From Nonomuraea jiangxiensis (GTDB lineage: Bacteria > Actinomycetota > Actinomycetes > Streptosporangiales > Streptosporangiaceae): a stretch of DNA of 64,000 nucleotides. Of this stretch, positions 1 through 9,458 are shown piece by piece. Positions within the stretch are counted from its first letter, which is position 1, and the number at the start of each line of letters is the position of its first letter. Below the pieces are notes generated by a model, which worked only from the letters and a program-made list of their open reading frames with translations, had not been told where the DNA came from and made no database searches. The translations under genes were made by a program, and so were the position numbers. The DNA lies in contig NZ_FNDJ01000023.1 of the NCBI RefSeq assembly GCF_900099965.1, positions 1 to 64,000 on the forward strand, given 5' to 3'.

Positions 1-18
1 ACCTAAGAGCTGTTTCTT
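1..18. repeat. Left inverted repeat of the IS5-family element
   Basis: ACCTAAGAGCTGTTTCTT, the exact reverse complement of 1011-1028. It is probably the transposase end-binding site. Confidence 0.85.
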
Positions 19-21
19 GGA

Positions 22-515
22 TCAGGTTCGGAGCCAGATGACCAACGCGGCCAGGGTGACGGTGCCAAGGAAGATGTAGGCGCGCTTGTCGTAACGCGTG
101 GCCACGGCCCGGAAGTTCTTCAGCCGATTGATCGCCCGTTCGACGACGTTGCGCGCCTTGTAGCGTTCGGCGTCAAAGCCGGTGGGCCGACCCCCTGCCG
201 AGCCGCGTCGGCGGCGGTGGGCGCGTTGATCGCGTGGTTCGGGGATGGTGTGGCGGATCTTGCGGCGGCGCAGGTGGACGCGGTTGGCGCGGGAGGAGTA
301 GGCCTTGTCCGCGGCCAGGCTGTCGGGCCGGGTACGCGGACGTCCCGGCCCCAGCCGAGGCACCCGGATGGCGCCCAGCACTCGCCGGAACTGCGGGCTG
401 TCGCCATACTGGCCCGGCGTCAGCACCAGCGACAACACCCGGCAGCGGCCATCCGCGGACAGATGGATCTTGGTGGTGAACCCGCCACGGGAACGGCCTA
501 AGCACTCCCCAGTCT
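22..515 (-). CDS. IS5-family transposase, OrfB (C-terminal catalytic part)
   Basis: The conserved part starts at GRSRGGFTTKIHLSADG and includes LAADKAYSSR (second Asp) and ERYKARNVVERAINRLKNFR (third catalytic Glu within the N-V-V-E-R-x-I-N-x-L-K signature). It ends close to the left inverted repeat. The frame stays open upstream to 828, but that upstream part is antisense shadow of OrfA. It is most likely made as a fusion with OrfA by frameshifting rather than from its own start. Confidence 0.75.
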
Positions 516-989
516 GACCACCTCCGCCAGCCGGGCGGCCAGCCTGGCCAGCACCGGATCGCCCCGCTTTGTCCCGGCGGCATCCCCCCTTTTGCCGCCC
601 CCGGATGCAGGAGGTGCAGGGGGCGGTGTGCGAGGCGCGCCGGCGGCATGCTGATGCGCCCTCACCGTGGTGGAGTCCACGGAGATATTCCAGTCCACCC
701 GCCCCTCGGCGTCCTGCTCGACCTGGATCGCGGTCAGCAGCATCTGCCAGGTGCCATCGGCCGACCAGCGGCGATGCCGCTTGTAGACCGTGATCCACGG
801 ACCGAACCGTTCGGGCAGGTCCCGCCACGGCAGTCCGGTGCGGGCCCGGTACAACACGCCGTCGATCGTTCTGCGGTGGTCATTCCATCGCCCGCCCCGC
901 TGACCGCCCTCGGGTAGCAACGGTTCGAGCCGCTCCCACTCTGCGTTGGTTAAGTCTCCTCGCCCCATACGCCCATCGTGACGATTCAA
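498..989 (-). CDS. IS5-family transposase, OrfA (N-terminal part)
   Basis: The 163-aa frame begins MNRHDGRMGRGDLTNAEWERL and carries the N-terminal DUF4096-like region of IS5 transposases (LTNAEWERLEPLLPE, GLPWRDLPERFGPW, TVYKRHRRWSADGTW). The first catalytic Asp is in WNISVDSTTVRAHQHAAG near residue 105. The frame stops at 498 while the rest of the catalytic domain continues in another frame (22 to about 515), so a full transposase needs a frameshift near 500-520. The ATG lies just inside the right inverted repeat. Confidence 0.8.
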   Translation of the reverse strand: MNRHDGRMGRGDLTNAEWERLEPLLPEGGQRGGRWNDHRRTIDGVLYRARTGLPWRDLPERFGPWITVYKRHRRWSADGTWQMLLTAIQVEQDAEGRVDWNISVDSTTVRAHQHAAGAPRTPPPAPPASGGGKRGDAAGTKRGDPVLARLAARLAEVVRLGSA

Positions 990-1010
990 CCACGATCAGT
1001 CAGCAGATCT

Positions 1011-1028
1011 AAGAAACAGCTCTTAGGT
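1011..1028. repeat. Right inverted repeat of the IS5-family element
   Basis: AAGAAACAGCTCTTAGGT, the exact reverse complement of positions 1-18. The flanking gene remnant resumes immediately after it. Confidence 0.85.
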
Positions 1029-1542
1029 CGATATTGATCTTTCGTGTGTTCACGGTCTCAGGTGGGCGGTTAACCGAGGAGCGGTTGGCCGGTTCGAGGG
1101 TCCAGCGACGGAACCCGGCGGCGAAGACACCGATTCGGGAGGCATCCTGGATCACCGCGGCGGGGTCGGGCAGGGTCTCCAGCCAGCGGGCGAAGCGCAG
1201 GAGGGAGGAACTGCGCTGGTTGGTCAGCGTGGTCCACGTGAGCGTACCGGACTCCAGCAGCATCGCCATGTGCCACTTCAACGCGTTGCTCACCCAGGGC
1301 AGCCGGGCATCGCCAGGTGAGCAGCCGACCGACCGGGCCGGTTCACGTTCGCGCAGCGGGATGCGCGGGTCGCAGCAGGGGTGCCAGGTGTCAAGTTCCC
1401 ACCAGGGCCCGTCGTGGAGCCGGGCGGTCAGCGCCAGCCGTGGATAGCCGAGCATGCGCTCCAGCCGGGCGCGGTCCTCCATCCCGAGATATAGGTCTTC
1501 CAGTTCGCCGCCGCCCGCAGCGCCTCGTCCTCGCTGAACCAT
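1029..1542 (-). pseudogene. Recombinase/integrase-like protein, 3'-truncated by the IS
   Basis: The frame begins MVQRGRGAAGGGELEDLYLG and runs into the IS5-family element. The stretch LPWVSNALKWHMAMLLESG, TNQRSSSLLRFARWLETL looks like the SAM-like N-terminal arm of large tyrosine recombinases of the kind found in multi-integrase transposons. The catalytic domain is absent. The family call rests on this pattern only. The IS insertion removed or displaced the 3' part. Confidence 0.4.
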
Positions 1543-1586
1543 AATGGTGACGTCGGGTATTGGATCCCTCTGAATGCCTCCGGTGA

Positions 1587-1910
1587 TCAAGCCTTGCGAC
1601 CTTGCTCTGGGAGGTAGGGGCTGAAATGGTCGGCGACTATCTCCGCGATCGCAGCGACGTCGCGCGAACCGTCGACTTCGATCACGCGGATGCCGAGCTG
1701 GTGGGCGGTGCGGACGGCGTCCTCTGCGACGAGGCGATCGCGGGTGAGGCGGTTGGCCTGTGCTCGAGCCGGATCGCTGACGCGGTGCCCGAGCGAGGCG
1801 GCTCGGGGTAGGTCGTGGAGCTGGTGTTGGCGGAACTCCGGCGTGGGCACCATTATGACCATCCGACGCGGTGAGTCGATGATGGGCACGTCTGGAAGAA
1901 CCTGATCCAG
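1587..1910 (-). pseudogene. P-loop-kinase-like C-terminal fragment
   Basis: The frame carries IIDSPRRMVIMVPTPEFRQ, ANRLTRDRLVAEDAV and IRVIEVDGSRDVAAIAEIV before a natural stop at 1587. The pattern of a start-less C-terminal half with R-D-R-L followed by an I-E-V-D-x-S strand resembles the LID/C-terminal part of small nucleotide-kinase-like proteins of actinomycetes. The N-terminal half with any Walker A is missing: the sequence changes to ISL3 transposase at about 1911. Function cannot be assigned. Confidence 0.35.
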
Positions 1911-2753
1911 GCGGTGGAGAAGACCTCCATCGCACATCGTGCCTGCTACAGCGACCCCGATCACGGCACCGCCCGCAGCGAGGGCCCCTCCGCGCAGCGC
2001 ACCCGATCCCGGCACGCGGCGGTGCACACCCTGCTCGCCCAGGGCGCCTCGCACGGACAGATCATGCGCAAGCTGCACCTGTCCCGCAACACCGTCAAGA
2101 AGTACGCCGCCGCCGAACACGCCGAACAACTGATCCACGGGCCGAGATACTCCACCACCCTGGTCGACCCGTTCCGCGACTACCTGCGCAAACGACGCGC
2201 CATCGAGCCCAACGTGGCCACCTGGACCCTGCTCGGCGAGATCAAGGCGATGGGATATCAGGGCGGTTCCACCCTGCTCTACCGCTACCTGGGACAGGGC
2301 CGCGCCGACGGCGAACACCCGCCGCCTTCGCCCCGCCGTCTCACCCGCTGGATCACCACCAACCCAGCGAAACTCACCCCCGCCCAGCAGACCCGACTGG
2401 AACACACCCTCAAACGCTGCCCCGAACTGCAGGCCGTCGCCGGCCACGTACGCTCTTTCGCCGCCCTGCTCACCACCGACCACGACGGCAACCTCGACGA
2501 GCACACCGCACGCCTGGACGCCTGGATCGACAAGGTCCACACCGACCAGCAGGCTCCCGCGCTGCGCTCCTTCGCCGAAGGCCTGCTCATCGACCACGAC
2601 GCCGTGGCCGCCGCGCTCGCCCTGCCCTACAGCAACGGACCAACCGAAGGCGTCGTCAACAAGATCAAACTCCTCAAGCGGCAGACGTACGGCAAGGCCG
2701 GGTTATCGCTACTCCGAAAACGGATCCTCCTCGCCCAGAAGCACCACGGTTAG
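1911..2753 (+). pseudogene. ISL3-family transposase, 5'-truncated
   Basis: An open frame of about 280 codons reads ...TRSRHAAVHTLLAQGASHGQI.. LHLSRNTVKKYA (helix-turn-helix typical of the middle of ISL3 transposases) and ends with SNGPTEGVVNKIKLLKRQTYG, the C-terminal signature that contains the catalytic Glu. Full ISL3 transposases are around 400-550 aa and begin with a zinc-binding N-terminal region that is absent here. The left breakpoint joins a kinase-like fragment on the other strand. No terminal repeats were recognised. Confidence 0.8.
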
Positions 2754-3331
2754 TCACCAAAGAAATCTTGGCAGAGCCCATGACTGGACACACCCGTGGA
2801 GCACAAGGCGGTGTAGTGAGGTTTGACGCTTGTCTGCTTGTCCGACTGGAGCCACACGTCGGCATACTGGTTCGCCTGCCACTGGGTTTTGGTCCGGCTG
2901 ATCAAGCGATGGTTCGTTATCTCGACGCCGGCGCTGCCAGGCGACACCGTGCACCCATTCGGGTCCTGAGGTCCTGTCTGATTTCCCCGATGGAAAACGG
3001 CGATGCCGATGAGAACGTCGGGAATTCCCAGCCCGCCCTGGACGATGCGGAACTGGTCGATGCGCAGTTGGACGTCGATCGCGCGAGCCAGGGGGTCTGC
3101 CGCCAGCTTCACGCCTCGGTAGGTGTTGATGATCTCGCTGACGCGCCACTCGACAGCCGCGACAGAGGCAGTTGCCGCGACGACCGGTTCCAGCTCCCGC
3201 CGGATCAGATCGGCCAACGCTGGGCCGACCAAGCCCTCTTCCTCACCGGCTACCCGGCTGGCACCCGCATGATCGTACGGCGGGGAACGACCCCACCCCG
3301 GCGTCCAGTTGTCGCTGGTTGACGAGGTCAC
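2750..3331 (-). CDS. Hypothetical protein
   Basis: The 193-aa frame is convergent with the ISL3 fragment and its stop overlaps the end of that fragment. It starts MTSSTSDNWTPGWGRSPP and contains LADLIRRELEPVVAATASVA and LARAIDVQLRIDQFRIVQ, which look like amphipathic helices, then a Thr/Gln-rich tail. There is no signal peptide, membrane segment or recognised domain. An overlapping open frame exists on the other strand; this one was preferred for its more protein-like composition. Upstream 3332-3569 shows no gene. Confidence 0.35.
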   Translation of the reverse strand: MTSSTSDNWTPGWGRSPPYDHAGASRVAGEEEGLVGPALADLIRRELEPVVAATASVAAVEWRVSEIINTYRGVKLAADPLARAIDVQLRIDQFRIVQGGLGIPDVLIGIAVFHRGNQTGPQDPNGCTVSPGSAGVEITNHRLISRTKTQWQANQYADVWLQSDKQTSVKPHYTALCSTGVSSHGLCQDFFGD

Positions 3332-3569
3332 CGGCTGGCGACACCAGGTCTTTGGGGCATTGACCTATTGGTCCAGTGGACTTACCATTCACACGCGACT
3401 TGCCTCTCCATCACACACGGGGGGTGAAGTAGTGAGCATCGTTGCTCGGTACTTCTTTGTGCATGTGTGGGCCGACTACGGTGTCGCGACATCCGTGGGG
3501 CACCGTCGGCCCGGCCGCCATCGACAGGCGGCCTCCCACTCGACTATTTCCCAAGCTCAATGAGGTGCC

Positions 3570-4967
3570 ATGACTCGATCAAGATTGTCTCGTGGGCTCG
3601 TAACCCTGTTTGCGGCCTCCGTCGTGGTGGGTCTGGGCCTGGTGGCCGGGCCCCGGATGGCGACGGCTGCCGCTGAGGGTAAGCCCGCGCCGGAATACAT
3701 CCAGCTCTCCGGAGCGGCTAAGGCCGCGTTACACCGGCCCGACCCTGGTCTGTTCCCGGACGCCAACACGGTCGTCATCGGGATCCACCGGGACGGCAAC
3801 TGGTTGAGCAACGCGACCACCAAGAACTTGTCCGACCGCGGTTTCTTCGTGATTGGCGTGAACCCGCGTTCGGACAACAACGAGGCCAAGGCCGCTCCGT
3901 GGGAGAACAACGCGCTCGACCTGGCTCAGGCGGTGCGGTACGCGCGCGCCATGCCGGGGGTGGAGCATGTGGTGCTGTACGGCGCTTCTGGTGGTGGGCC
4001 GACCACGACGTTCTACCAGGCGGTGGCGGAGAACGGGTCCGCGTACTGCAAGGACCCGCAGCGGTTGGTCAAGTGTGAGGGTTCTGGGTTCGACAACTTC
4101 CCGCCCGTGGACGGGATCATCACCCAAGACTCCCACCCGGGTAACACCATCAACTCGGTGCGTTCCATCAGTGGTGGTGTGAGGAACGACAAGAAGCTGC
4201 TCAACCGCTACGACACCGACCCGATGGTTGACCGGAAGCTGGACCCGTTCAACCCGGCTAACGGGTACGCGGAGGACGGGAACACGCACTACTCCCAGGC
4301 GTTCATCGACGCGTACTCCAAGGCGCAGTCCGGCCGGATGAACAAGCTCATCGACGAGGCGGAGAAGCTGCTGGCCAAGGCGGAAGCCAAGGGTGACGAC
4401 GACGCCCCGTTCGTGATGCCGATGATGGACAACGCCCGTCTGCCGCAGATCGACCTAGGGATCGACCACTCCACCGTGAAACCAGCCAAGCTGCTCAAGG
4501 ACGACGGCACGATCGAGGACCGCTACCCGGTCGAGAGCGTGCGTGTGCAGAGCCTGGAGCCGGGGGATGAGTCGGGATTCAGCAGCACTATGATGCTCAC
4601 GGCCAAGTCGTTCTTGTCCGTGCGTGCCATCCGTTCCACGAACTCGCTGGACGGGATCGAGTGGTGCACGAGCAACAACTCGGTGATGTGTGCGCTGCAG
4701 TCGGTGCACGTGCCGCTGCTGGTCACGGCCATGGGCGGGCACTACTTCGTCCGTGACGCCGAGCAATTCTACGACATGGCTGCCAGCCAGGACAAAGACT
4801 TCTACGTCATCGAGGGTGCCACCCACGGCGGTACCGGCTGCACGGCCTGCTCCGCGGTGACTGGTCAATCCTACGCCAACGCGCAGAAGAACATGTACAA
4901 CCTCATGGCGAACTGGCTCAACGAGCGCTTCGCCAAGAAGCCCGCCACACCCGCAACACATCCATGA
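3570..4967 (+). CDS. Secreted alpha/beta hydrolase
   Basis: The 465-aa protein starts with a signal peptide (MTRSRLSRGLVTLFAASVVV, predicted cleavage after ATA-A near residue 35). A classical nucleophile elbow, Y-G-A-S-G-G-G, sits at residues 137-143 (Ser140), preceded by a strand HVVLYG. The C-terminal IEGATHGGTGC offers the catalytic His (His419). Two Cys pairs (CKDPQRLVKC; CTSNNSVMC, GCTACS) suit an exported enzyme with disulfides. Substrate is unknown; esterase/lipase or feruloyl-esterase-like activity is possible. The start follows TGAGG at a short spacing. It stands alone between mobile-element fragments. Confidence 0.75.
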   Translation: MTRSRLSRGLVTLFAASVVVGLGLVAGPRMATAAAEGKPAPEYIQLSGAAKAALHRPDPGLFPDANTVVIGIHRDGNWLSNATTKNLSDRGFFVIGVNPRSDNNEAKAAPWENNALDLAQAVRYARAMPGVEHVVLYGASGGGPTTTFYQAVAENGSAYCKDPQRLVKCEGSGFDNFPPVDGIITQDSHPGNTINSVRSISGGVRNDKKLLNRYDTDPMVDRKLDPFNPANGYAEDGNTHYSQAFIDAYSKAQSGRMNKLIDEAEKLLAKAEAKGDDDAPFVMPMMDNARLPQIDLGIDHSTVKPAKLLKDDGTIEDRYPVESVRVQSLEPGDESGFSSTMMLTAKSFLSVRAIRSTNSLDGIEWCTSNNSVMCALQSVHVPLLVTAMGGHYFVRDAEQFYDMAASQDKDFYVIEGATHGGTGCTACSAVTGQSYANAQKNMYNLMANWLNERFAKKPATPATHP

Positions 4968-5039
4968 ACATCACGATCAAGCCGACACCAGCCACTATCA
5001 CAACCCTCGCGAAAGAGCAGGGCTAGCGACCGAGCCCCG

Positions 5040-5445
5040 CAACCGTTGAGGGCGAATCGAAGAGGTCACCACCCGCTTCCCGAACCGGTGCTTCGCCTTC
5101 GACCAGTTCGGGCAACTGTCGATCCGCCCACAGCCTGGTTCGGACTGGGCGCGTGAAGGTCATCCCGAGCGGTGGCCGGCCACCTACCGGCGTGACCAGG
5201 GCATGCGCTACTTTCACGGCTGCTACAACCTGGGCGATGACCAGTTGTGGGGCGTGGTCCGCGAGCGCAAGAGCGGCGCCGGCACGCCGGCCGCGCTCAA
5301 GTCGATCCGCCGGGCTCGCCCCGACGGCCCCCGATCTACGTCATCCTGGACAACTGTCGGCCAACAAGACCCCGACGATCCGCGCCTGGCCGCCGCGCTC
5401 AAGGTGGAGTTGTGCCTGACGCCGACCAGAGCCTCGTGGGCCGCA
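5040..5445 (+). pseudogene. IS630-family transposase remnant
   Basis: Translation across two frames gives FAFDQFGQLSIRPQPG, ATYRRDQGMRYFHGCYNLGD, GAGTPAALKSIRRARPDG, IYVILDN and VELCLTPT.ASWA. This matches the DDE core of IS630 transposases (F-D-x-F-G; I-x-V-I-L-D-N; L-T-P-T-x-A-S-W). A frameshift lies near 5330-5350 and the end is cut off at about 5445, where Rhs sequence begins. It lacks its N-terminal third and the final catalytic Glu. Confidence 0.7.
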
Positions 5446-6947
5446 TCCGCGGCACCGCCAAGCAGACCTTCGCCTACTCCGGGCTCGGCAACGACCTGGC
5501 CGCCATCGCTGACAGCGGCGGCGCGGTGCAGGCCACCTACGCGCGTGACGCCACCGGTAACCTGCTGGGCCTGAAGGAAGGCACCGCCCCGGCGGTGTCG
5601 GCACTGAGCGACCTGCATGGCGACCTGGTGGCCACCTACACCACTTCCATGCAAACCTCCACCGCCTACGACCCGTTCGGCACCGTCACAGCGCGGAGCG
5701 GCGCCCCATCCTTGCTCGGCTATCAGGGCGCGTACACCGGCAACGTCAACATGCTCGCCCGCTGGTACCAGCCCGGCACCGGCACCTTCACCAGCCGTGA
5801 CACCGCCACCCTCGACCCCAGCCCCTCGGTGCAGGCCAACCGCTACACCTACGCCAACGCCTCCCCGCTGACCGGCATCAATCCCACCGGACACTCGACC
5901 GTGCCAGGCGGCTCGCTCCAGGAGGCCGGACCAGGCTACGCCGGATGCATCGCGAGCGACGGCGTCTGCCACGAGACCTTCGTCCACGAGCGATACCGGA
6001 GCGACCTTGTAAACTCGCCCGGCTATGACTATCTCTACGGTCCGGGTTTTTCGAAGGAGGAGCGCGAAAGACTCGGTTGGAAGGTCATGCCCAACGGGCG
6101 CCTTGTCGATCAGCCGAACTTCTGGTTCGCCGATGCAGACGTGCAGGAGGCGTACATGCTGGGATGGTTCCCTGCTATGGAGCAACGCGATCGTGATGCC
6201 CTTTGGGTAGCGGTCGGGGGCATGGACAGCATGGTTCCCATGGTGGCTGCGGCCGAGGTGGGGGACGATCCGAGGGTGCCGAGTTGTGTGCAGGCTATGG
6301 CCAGTAACCGTCAAGCCTCCTGCGGCGATTTTCCCAACCTCGACATCTATATGGAATTCTTGCAATTTGCGAAAGATATCGCGGCGTCCGCCAAGAGTAA
6401 TGGCGTGGACAAGAATGCGTTGATGGCCGTCCTTCTCTACGAGAACTCCTTCGCGGAGGGTCGGATCGGCAAGCCGGCCTGGTGGTTTGGCCTATAAAGC
6501 GGAAGGGGCTAAGGCATCCGTCGGGATTGCACAGCTCGAAATCTATAAGGCGAGATTCCTGCTCAAGCAAAAGGGCGTGGAGATGAGCGATGATGAAATT
6601 TACGATCTACTGGTAAACAAGCCACGAGCGGCTATCGAACTGGCCGCTGAATACATGAAATACCTTAAAGCGACGATTGCCTACCAGCAGTATGTAGGAG
6701 CTGGGCAATATAAATCTGTCCATATTAGCGATGGCAGGAGGCGATCGGATACTGTGGATGCTCGGGGGCCACCTGGCCGAAACTCGATAAAGGAACCATG
6801 AAGTTCAACCGATTCCAAGTATGGCTCGAAGGCGGTAAAGCTCCAGCTGGACTGGTGGACCGCATCAACGCCATGTACGGTATCCGGCAGACGCAAGCCA
6901 AGGAGCATTGGCGATGCGTCAGCGTTAACTGCTGGTGGCATGCGTAG
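5446..6947 (+). pseudogene. Rhs/YD-repeat protein 3' end with lysozyme-like toxin domain, frameshifted
   Basis: The first part carries RHS core repeats (YSGLGNDLAAIADSGG, YDPFGTVTARSGAPSL, ARWYQPGTGTFTSRD, YTYANASPLTGINPTGH), which mark the end of the core and the start of the variable toxin tip. The tip contains ALMAVLLYENSF followed by SVGIAQLE, the E...S-x-G-x-x-Q layout of goose-lysozyme/lytic-transglycosylase folds. The frame stops at 6497. It resumes one frame over (6487-6731, via LAYKAEGAKASVGIAQL), then shifts back (WQEAIGYCGCSGATWPKLDK) to a stop at 6947. Two indels near 6480 and 6731 therefore break it. The 5' end is replaced by an IS630 fragment. Confidence 0.7.
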
Positions 6948-6989
6948 GGAAAGGGCCACACCAGTAATGTCTATTCTCGGGCCGGCGAT

Positions 6990-7472
6990 ATGAGCTGGTC
7001 GCGCCGGTCTTTGTGGTCGATTGCTGCTATCGCTTGCGGCATCTTCATGATCACCGCTTGCCGTTCTGAACTCCTCCCCGCAACAGTAAAAGTCGATCCA
7101 GGCGCCGTCGAGGAGGTACGAGCGGTGGGCAAGTTTATTGCGGCCACATCGACGGACGGCTATTGGGACGGCGAAACGCAAATCACGGATGTCATCATCA
7201 TCGATGCAGCGAGTTCAAGCGCTGCAGGGGCGCTCATAAAAACAAGCAACCTCCTCAAAAAATCCAATTGGAAAACCGTCGGTCAGAATTCTGATTGGAT
7301 TCAGATGGAGTCGGATAAATGGCCAGGGGTCGAAGTTACGCTTGAGTCCTTCGCGAGCTATGGAGCAGACACGCTCATGGAAGACTCACGGGTCGCCAAG
7401 GCGATCAGGGAGACACTTGCACACGCTAAGCCCGAGTCTCTAATAGTGGCAGACATCGGGCCCGCAGAATAA
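6990..7472 (+). CDS. Lipoprotein, probable immunity protein for the adjacent Rhs toxin
   Basis: The 160-aa protein has a lipoprotein signal: basic MSWSRRSLW, a hydrophobic stretch, then lipobox FMITAC (Cys24). The mature part is small and mixed alpha/beta (DVIIIDAASSSAAGAL, NWKTVGQNSDWIQM). It starts 42 nt after the toxin stop on the same strand, and both are less GC-rich than their neighbours. A surface-anchored lipoprotein directly after a toxin predicted to attack peptidoglycan is the arrangement expected of a cognate inhibitor. No immunity family was recognised, so the role is inferred from position. Confidence 0.55.
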   Translation: MSWSRRSLWSIAAIACGIFMITACRSELLPATVKVDPGAVEEVRAVGKFIAATSTDGYWDGETQITDVIIIDAASSSAAGALIKTSNLLKKSNWKTVGQNSDWIQMESDKWPGVEVTLESFASYGADTLMEDSRVAKAIRETLAHAKPESLIVADIGPAE

Positions 7473-7630
7473 AGCTCTCCGAGCTAATACGCCAGCCGCA
7501 CTTCCGGATGCGAGCATCTCGCTTGGGGTGCCGATCGCCGTTGGACGGCTACGTTGACGGCATGCACGCCCTGGCCCTGCTCGCAGCCATCGCGTGTGAG
7601 GAAGCGTCGCGAACCTCGGTCCGCCCTGTG

Positions 7631-8200
7631 TCAGGCCGACCGCCATGCCACCGACAGCCGGGCCGCGACATCGAACCCCGCCCCATCGACCGGCTTGACC
7701 ACGATGTGAGCAATGAGCAGAGCAAGCAGCTCCTTCTGCGCGTCAGGGTCTGCGCGCTCCCACCAGCTCTCCCCGCTCGTCGTGTCCGGCGGCACGAGCT
7801 CGGCGCTGCGGCGATGCGCGAGCGCCAGCAGCAGATCGGGCGCCGCGGTGGTCCGCAGCTGCTCCAGCACCTCCTCCACCGCCTGCTCCACCACAGCCGG
7901 CACCAGCACGCGCGCCGCGATGCGCACCAGGCCGCAGTCGTCGGCCGGACACGCGAAGGTGATGACACCGGCGGTCATGTCGGGGGTCAGGTCACCGCCG
8001 CAGCCGCCGCACCTCACCAGTCCTGCGAGGACCAGGTCGGCACGCCAGCCGTACTCGACCGCCGTCTCCTCACGGCCGGGAAGTGCGGCGATCATCTCGG
8101 CGGCCTGCTCGGCGGTCAGATCGCCGACTGCACCGGCGGCCGGGATCTGCAGCGCTACAAAGACGGCGACGTCCGCCTCTACGACCCCATGACCCGGGGC
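7631..8200 (-). pseudogene. Serine-recombinase C-terminal fragment (zinc beta-ribbon and tail)
   Basis: The frame contains LVLAGLVRCGGCGGDLTP and FACPADDCG, a four-cysteine zinc ribbon, then coiled-coil-prone VEQAVEEVLEQLR. The ending is ADPDAQKELLALLIAHIVVK plus a short beta strand to AWR. This is the typical end of large serine recombinases. The catalytic N-terminal domain is missing, and the open frame runs upstream into the neighbouring recombinase gene. No convincing start was found. It is best read as a remnant, though a stand-alone zinc-ribbon protein cannot be excluded. Confidence 0.5.
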
Positions 8201-8225
8201 CGGTGGCGGACCTGGTGCCGCGTCC

Positions 8226-9338
8226 TCATCGCAGTGTGGGAGATGGCCTCTGGTCTGCGGTCGTGTCGGGCAGCAGGGGTGCGACGGTGGGGATGCGAAG
8301 TCGTTCAACGGCGTCGCGGGCCTCTTCGTCCGGGCGCACGTCGTAGCCCAGGGTGGTGCTGGGGCTGGCGTGGCCGGCCAGGCGGGCGGTCATGATCGCG
8401 TCGGCTTGTGGCAGGAGGTTGGAGATGAAGGTGCGGCGCAGGTCGTGCGGCCGCACCGGGGTGGTGGCGGCCTCTTCGGCGCGCTTGGCCAGGATGTCGC
8501 GTACCGCCTGGGGGTTCATCTGCCACGGGCGGCCGCCGGTGTCGGTGCGGACGGTGCCGCCGCGGGTCAGGCGGGGGAACAGCGGACCGCGGTGGGTGCC
8601 GCGGCGGGCGAGCCAGGCCTCCAGTCGGCGGGCGGCGAAGGTGTTGACCGGGATGCGGCGTTGTTTGTCGCCTTTGCCGATGACGGTGAGCATGCGCCGG
8701 GACCGGTCGTAGTCGGCGTAGTGCAAGGCGACCAGTTCGGCGCGGCGCAGGCCGCAGGCGTCCAGCACGGCGATGATGGCCGCGTCGCGCAGCCCGGCGC
8801 TGGTGGCGGTGCCGGCGGGTGAGCGGTCGGCGTCGCAGGCGGCGATAAGGGCGCCTATGACGGTGTCGGGGACGTGCTGGCCGGCCGGTTCGCGGTGGCC
8901 GGTGAAGGGGGTCAGGGCGACGGCCCGCTGGTGGTCGTCGGTGCTGAGCAGGCCGAGTTTCCAGGCCTCCTTAAGCACGCCGCGTAGTGCGGCCACGTGC
9001 TTGTTGCGGTAGGCGGGGGACCAGTCCATCTGGTCGATCTGCTCGCGGATCCAGGCGGTGTGCTCGTAGCGCAGGTGGTGCCAGGGCTGGCCCTGGCCGG
9101 TGACGGCGGTGTCGTCGAGCCGATCACCGGTGAGCATCCGGGTGATGTGGTCCAGGCAGATCTGCATGGCGCGGCGAGAGTCGGCGCTGCCCAGGCGTCC
9201 CAAATAAAGCAGGTAAGGGTCGCGCGCGGGCGCGATCGCCGGGCCGGCGCCCGGCGGCAGCCCGGCGGCAGAGACGGGGAAGGCGGCTGCGGGGAGCGGA
9301 CGGGGCTCCGGCCCGGGGGCCGTGTTGGACTCGATCAC
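8226..9338 (-). CDS. Tyrosine recombinase (XerC/D-like integrase)
   Basis: The 370-aa protein has an N-terminal SAM-like core-binding region (residues about 40-150: YLLYLGRLGSADSRRAMQI, SPAYRNKHVAALRGVLKEAW). The catalytic domain has Arg198 (CGLRRAELVAL), beta-hairpin Lys222 (IGKGDKQRRIP), His298-x-x-Arg301 (RPHDLRRTFISNLL), His323 (RLAGHASPSTT) and Tyr332 (LGYDVRP), so all catalytic residues are present. It is divergent from the coiled-coil gene at 9459 and starts 19 nt from a palindromic, loxP-like sequence (9357-9390) that is a good candidate for its own target site. Confidence 0.9.
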   Translation of the reverse strand: MIESNTAPGPEPRPLPAAAFPVSAAGLPPGAGPAIAPARDPYLLYLGRLGSADSRRAMQICLDHITRMLTGDRLDDTAVTGQGQPWHHLRYEHTAWIREQIDQMDWSPAYRNKHVAALRGVLKEAWKLGLLSTDDHQRAVALTPFTGHREPAGQHVPDTVIGALIAACDADRSPAGTATSAGLRDAAIIAVLDACGLRRAELVALHYADYDRSRRMLTVIGKGDKQRRIPVNTFAARRLEAWLARRGTHRGPLFPRLTRGGTVRTDTGGRPWQMNPQAVRDILAKRAEEAATTPVRPHDLRRTFISNLLPQADAIMTARLAGHASPSTTLGYDVRPDEEARDAVERLRIPTVAPLLPDTTADQRPSPTLR

Positions 9339-9356
9339 ATGATCACCCTACCAGTA

Positions 9357-9390
9357 ATGATCTTTGAGAACTCCACTTCTCAGTGATCAT
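9357..9390. other. loxP-like dyad, candidate recombination site or operator
   Basis: Two 14-bp arms, ATGATCTTTGAGAA and TTCTCAGTGATCAT, are inverted around CTCCAC with 12 of 14 arm positions matching. The total is 34 bp. It lies in the AT-richer gap between the divergent recombinase and coiled-coil genes. Size and layout suit a tyrosine recombinase core site. An operator for the divergent promoters is the alternative. Confidence 0.55.
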
Positions 9391-9458
9391 AAAGGAAACG
9401 CATGAGCGATATGCGGAATCGATATTCGTCAAGCATGTGCTGATGCTAAATTCGGTGC

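Larger units (their letters stand above)
1..1028 (-). mobile_element. IS5-family insertion sequence, apparently complete
   Basis: The element is about 1.03 kb and bounded by 18-bp perfect inverted repeats (positions 1-18 and 1011-1028, ACCTAAGAGCTGTTTCTT and its complement). It encodes one DDE transposase in two overlapping frames, the usual layout of IS5-family members in actinomycetes that use ribosomal frameshifting. It interrupts a recombinase-like gene whose remainder lies at 1029-1542. The left end coincides with the window edge, so a target duplication cannot be judged. Confidence 0.85.
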
